Positions 7,696 through 9,453 of a stretch of DNA of 9,453 nucleotides are shown here, piece after piece. The translations under genes and the position numbers were made by a program. Position 1 is the stretch's first letter; every line of letters starts with the position of its first letter. Source of the stretch: Clostridia bacterium (GTDB taxonomy: Bacteria > Bacillota_A > Clostridia > Christensenellales > Aristaeellaceae); NCBI GenBank assembly GCA_017530275.1, contig JAFXMP010000289.1, positions 1 to 9,453 on the forward strand, written 5' to 3'. Below the pieces are notes generated by a model. The model was not told the DNA's origin. It saw only the letters and a list, made by a program, of their open reading frames with translations, and did not search any database.

Positions 7696-8528
7696 TCTGG
7701 CCCGACCTGCACCTGCATACTACGGCTTCCGACGGCGTTTTCAGCGCTGAACAAATCGCTCGCTTGGTGCAGCGCGCTAATGTTACCTTTTTCTCCGTTA
7801 CGGATCATGATACGTTGGATGCTCTCCCTGAGGCGATAGATGCCGCTTACGATCGAGGTCTGGCTTTTTTGCCGGGCGTAGAAATCAGCACGGAGGGCGA
7901 CGACGAGATCCATATTCTGGGTTACGGCGTTAAGTATCAGGATGAAATCTTGGTATCCCACTTGCGGCAGGCCGCGGAGGATCGTCAAAATCGGATCCTT
8001 GTCATGGCAGAAAAGCTGGAAGGCCTGGGGATGCCCTTACCCATGGATGCTGTTTTGGCTCATGCGTGCGGCATTCTGGGAAGACCCCACCTTGCACGGG
8101 CCATGATGGATCAGGGCTATGTGGAAAGCGTACAGCAAGCTTTTGACCAGTATTTGGGAAAAGGCAAGCCCGCTTATCAGCCCCGCGCCACCATGACCGC
8201 CAGCCAGGCCATTTCTTTGCTGCGCGACTGCGGCGCTGTGCCTGTACTGGCCCATCCCGGCTTGATCCGCTGGCCTTTGGAACGGCTGCTGCCCATGTTA
8301 AAAGTCTGGCAGGCCGCTGGGCTTCGAGGGCTTGAGGTATATCATCCTGCAAACAAGGGCAATTATCCCTATTGGGATAAACTGGCCCGGCAGCGCGGAT
8401 TGCTTGTGACAGGCGGCAGTGATTTCCACGACGGTACATCCAGCCATGGGCAGATCGGTGAAACTGCCGCCGATTGGCCCAACGCGTGCGACGACGCCTG
8501 GGCCCTGTACCGGGCGGCAAAGAAATAA
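7692..8528 (+). CDS. PHP-domain phosphoesterase (TrpH/YciV, RNase AM-like)
   Basis: A 278-residue cytoplasmic metal-dependent phosphoesterase of the polymerase and histidinol phosphatase (PHP) family. The ligand pattern is complete: H7 and H9 in [11 protein letters not shown] with D14, H39 in TDHDT, E64 in GVEIS, H74 in HILGY, H188 in AHPG, and D244 and H246 in [14 protein letters not shown] (131-136) and the overall length match the TrpH/YciV subfamily. Characterised members are 5'-3' exonucleases on short RNA/DNA (RNase AM) or hydrolyse 3',5'-nucleoside bisphosphates; I cannot tell which applies here. Translation starts at the ATG overlapping the ftsH stop, with GGAGG ten bases before. Co-expression with ftsH looks obligatory, but a functional link between the two is not established by the sequence. 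Confidence 0.93.
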
Positions 8529-8550
8529 TACAAGTACCAGATAACGCACT

Positions 8551-8611
8551 TTGCCCTTTTGACGGCTGCGTGACAGTGATTCATAGAGCGCATTCCGCAT
8601 CAAAAGGGCAA
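8551..8611. terminator. Hairpin between the PHP gene and the VanW-like gene
   Basis: TTGCCCTTTTGA (8551-8562) pairs perfectly with TCAAAAGGGCAA (8600-8611). The stem can extend inward, with interruptions, through CGG/CCG (8563-8565 with 8595-8597) and TGCG/CGCA (8567-8570 with 8589-8592), leaving an 18-base loop. A short T-rich stretch (TTTATT, 8612-8617) follows. It is placed 22 bases after the PHP stop codon, so a terminator for the ftsH-PHP transcript is the likeliest role, though the T-run is weak. Confidence 0.55.
8559..8587 (+). promoter_or_regulatory. Weak candidate promoter for the VanW-like gene, inside the hairpin
   Basis: TTGACG (8559-8564, five of six matches to the -35 consensus) and CATAGA (8582-8587, only three of six to the -10) are spaced by 17 bases. 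They fall in the left arm and the loop of the hairpin. Transcription would begin near 8594. The poor -10 makes this tentative. Confidence 0.3.
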
Positions 8612-8621
8612 TTTATTCCCT

Positions 8622-8627
8622 AAGGAG
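8622..8627 (+). promoter_or_regulatory. Shine-Dalgarno of the VanW-like gene
   Basis: AAGGAG lies seven bases before the ATG at 8635 and fixes the start of a reading frame that stays open to the window end. Confidence 0.8.
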
Positions 8628-8634
8628 AATCACC

Positions 8635-9453
8635 ATGAATTTCCAGCAAGGCTATCGCCCGCCAAAGAAAAAAAAGAGCAAAGTATTGCTGTTCTTGATT
8701 ATCGCTATAGCATTGTGTGTTGCTGTGGCAAGCGGTATCGTGCTCACTCGTTTTTTTCAGGAAAGAAACCGTCAGGACGCTCTGGCGGCGGAATTGGCCC
8801 CCTACCAGCAGGTTTTTCTCCCAAATATCTACGTTGACGGCATTTCTCTGGGCGGCTTGTCAGCCCAAGAGGGCATCGATGCTGTCGTTCAGCAAATCAA
8901 AAACCGGGAAACTGCGTGGAGCTTGGCTCTTACTTATCAAAACCATATTTTTTATACTTTGAGCTATGCTGACTTAGAAATCTCCACCGATATTGCTTCC
9001 GTTTACTCCCTGCTGGAAGAATTGTATAAAAAAGGGAAAACCGGCACACTGGACGAACGAAAATCCCAATTGGACGCGCTGACAGCGGAACCCACTTATG
9101 CCTACACCGTAGCAAGCGATTTGAAAGAAGAACGGCTGGACAATATTTTAGCGCAGATTCAGGCGCAGTTGACCTATGATCCTGTGGAAGCTTATCTGGT
9201 AGGCTTTTATCCCGATCAAAACGATCCTTTCCTGATCCAGGGCGACATTCCCGGCTCCATGCTGGACACGGTCAGCCTGAAAAACGAGATTCTGGCGATG
9301 GCTGCTTCCGCACAGAGCGGTTCCCTGGAGGTAAAGCCCACAGCAGTACCCGCCAAGGTGAAAACAGCGGAAATCCGCAGCCAGGTTGCGCTGCTGCATG
9401 AAGCCACTACGCCCGTTTCCTCCACTTCCACAGCGGACCGTACCGACAATATC
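8635..9453 (+). CDS. Membrane-anchored PG_binding_4/VanW family protein (3' partial)
   Basis: The first 273 residues of a cell-envelope protein; the frame runs past the window end. The N-terminus is short and basic (PPKKKKSK, 9-16), followed by a hydrophobic span at about 17-38, so the rest should lie outside the cytoplasm. NIYVDGISLGGLSAQEGIDAV (64-84, quoted here in part as VDGISLGGLS) is the typical opening of the repeated putative peptidoglycan-binding domain (PG_binding_4) found before VanW domains in Clostridia. The last visible residues, TTPVSSTSTADRTDNI (258-273), resemble the start of the VanW domain (sT...s..nR..NI). VanW was first seen in some vancomycin-resistance clusters, but its function is unknown and relatives such as YoaR are widespread; no resistance role should be read into it. 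Its codons look richer in A/T than those of the hydrogenase gene. The domain call is by recognition of pattern only. Confidence 0.82.
   Translation, partial: MNFQQGYRPPKKKKSKVLLFLIIAIALCVAVASGIVLTRFFQERNRQDALAAELAPYQQVFLPNIYVDGISLGGLSAQEGIDAVVQQIKNRETAWSLALTYQNHIFYTLSYADLEISTDIASVYSLLEELYKKGKTGTLDERKSQLDALTAEPTYAYTVASDLKEERLDNILAQIQAQLTYDPVEAYLVGFYPDQNDPFLIQGDIPGSMLDTVSLKNEILAMAASAQSGSLEVKPTAVPAKVKTAEIRSQVALLHEATTPVSSTSTADRTDNI

Noticed and set aside
8635..9453. Vancomycin-resistance function for the VanW-like gene
   Set aside because: No vanH/A/X or vanS/R genes are nearby, and VanW-domain proteins are common in Clostridia without resistance.

Overview
The window reads as a stretch of chromosome from a strictly anaerobic, fairly GC-rich Bacillota (Clostridia-type) bacterium. 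Three things point there: a multi-cluster [FeFe] hydrogenase of the NADP-reducing/electron-bifurcating (HndD) type, the gene order tilS-hpt-ftsH that is a known hallmark of Firmicutes, and a VanW/YoaR-type membrane-anchored protein. All eight genes lie on the + strand, with Shine-Dalgarno and sigma-A-like promoter signals of Gram-positive type. I cannot name the genus from sequence alone.

Layout: (1) bases 1-1621 hold most of the hydrogenase catalytic subunit; its start and the first [2Fe-2S] cysteine lie upstream of the window. It ends at a very regular 22-bp hairpin with a GCAA loop (1632-1679). (2) A clear sigma-A promoter (1715-1743) drives a probable two-gene unit: a histidine-phosphatase-family protein (1824-2585) and a YghZ/AKR14-type aldo/keto reductase (2613-3605), followed by an imperfect 19-bp hairpin. 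(3) A promoter placed almost on top of the tilS start codon drives tilS (3746-5104) and hpt (5117-5674), with the hpt Shine-Dalgarno overlapping the tilS stop. (4) A separate extended -10 promoter drives ftsH (5755-7695, TTG start), whose stop overlaps the start of a PHP-domain phosphoesterase/nuclease (7692-8528) in an ATGA junction. (5) After another hairpin comes a membrane-anchored PG_binding_4/VanW protein (8635 to the window end), cut off within its VanW domain.

Functionally this is housekeeping and energy metabolism: hydrogen evolution or uptake linked to NAD(P)H and ferredoxin, carbonyl reduction, tRNA-Ile2 lysidinylation, purine salvage, membrane protein quality control, nucleotide/RNA phosphoester hydrolysis, and an envelope protein. 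No mobile element, CRISPR array, tRNA, rRNA or phage gene is visible, and no intergenic gap exceeds about 202 bases (1622-1823).

I do not see a convincing undescribed multi-gene system. The items most worth a second look are local: the hydrogenase L1 motif with Ser for the second Cys, paired with an SSCKSP segment; an apparently leaderless tilS; a Lys in place of a usually conserved Asp in TilS; the three intergenic hairpins; and an SD for the PHP gene embedded in a repeat-built FtsH tail.
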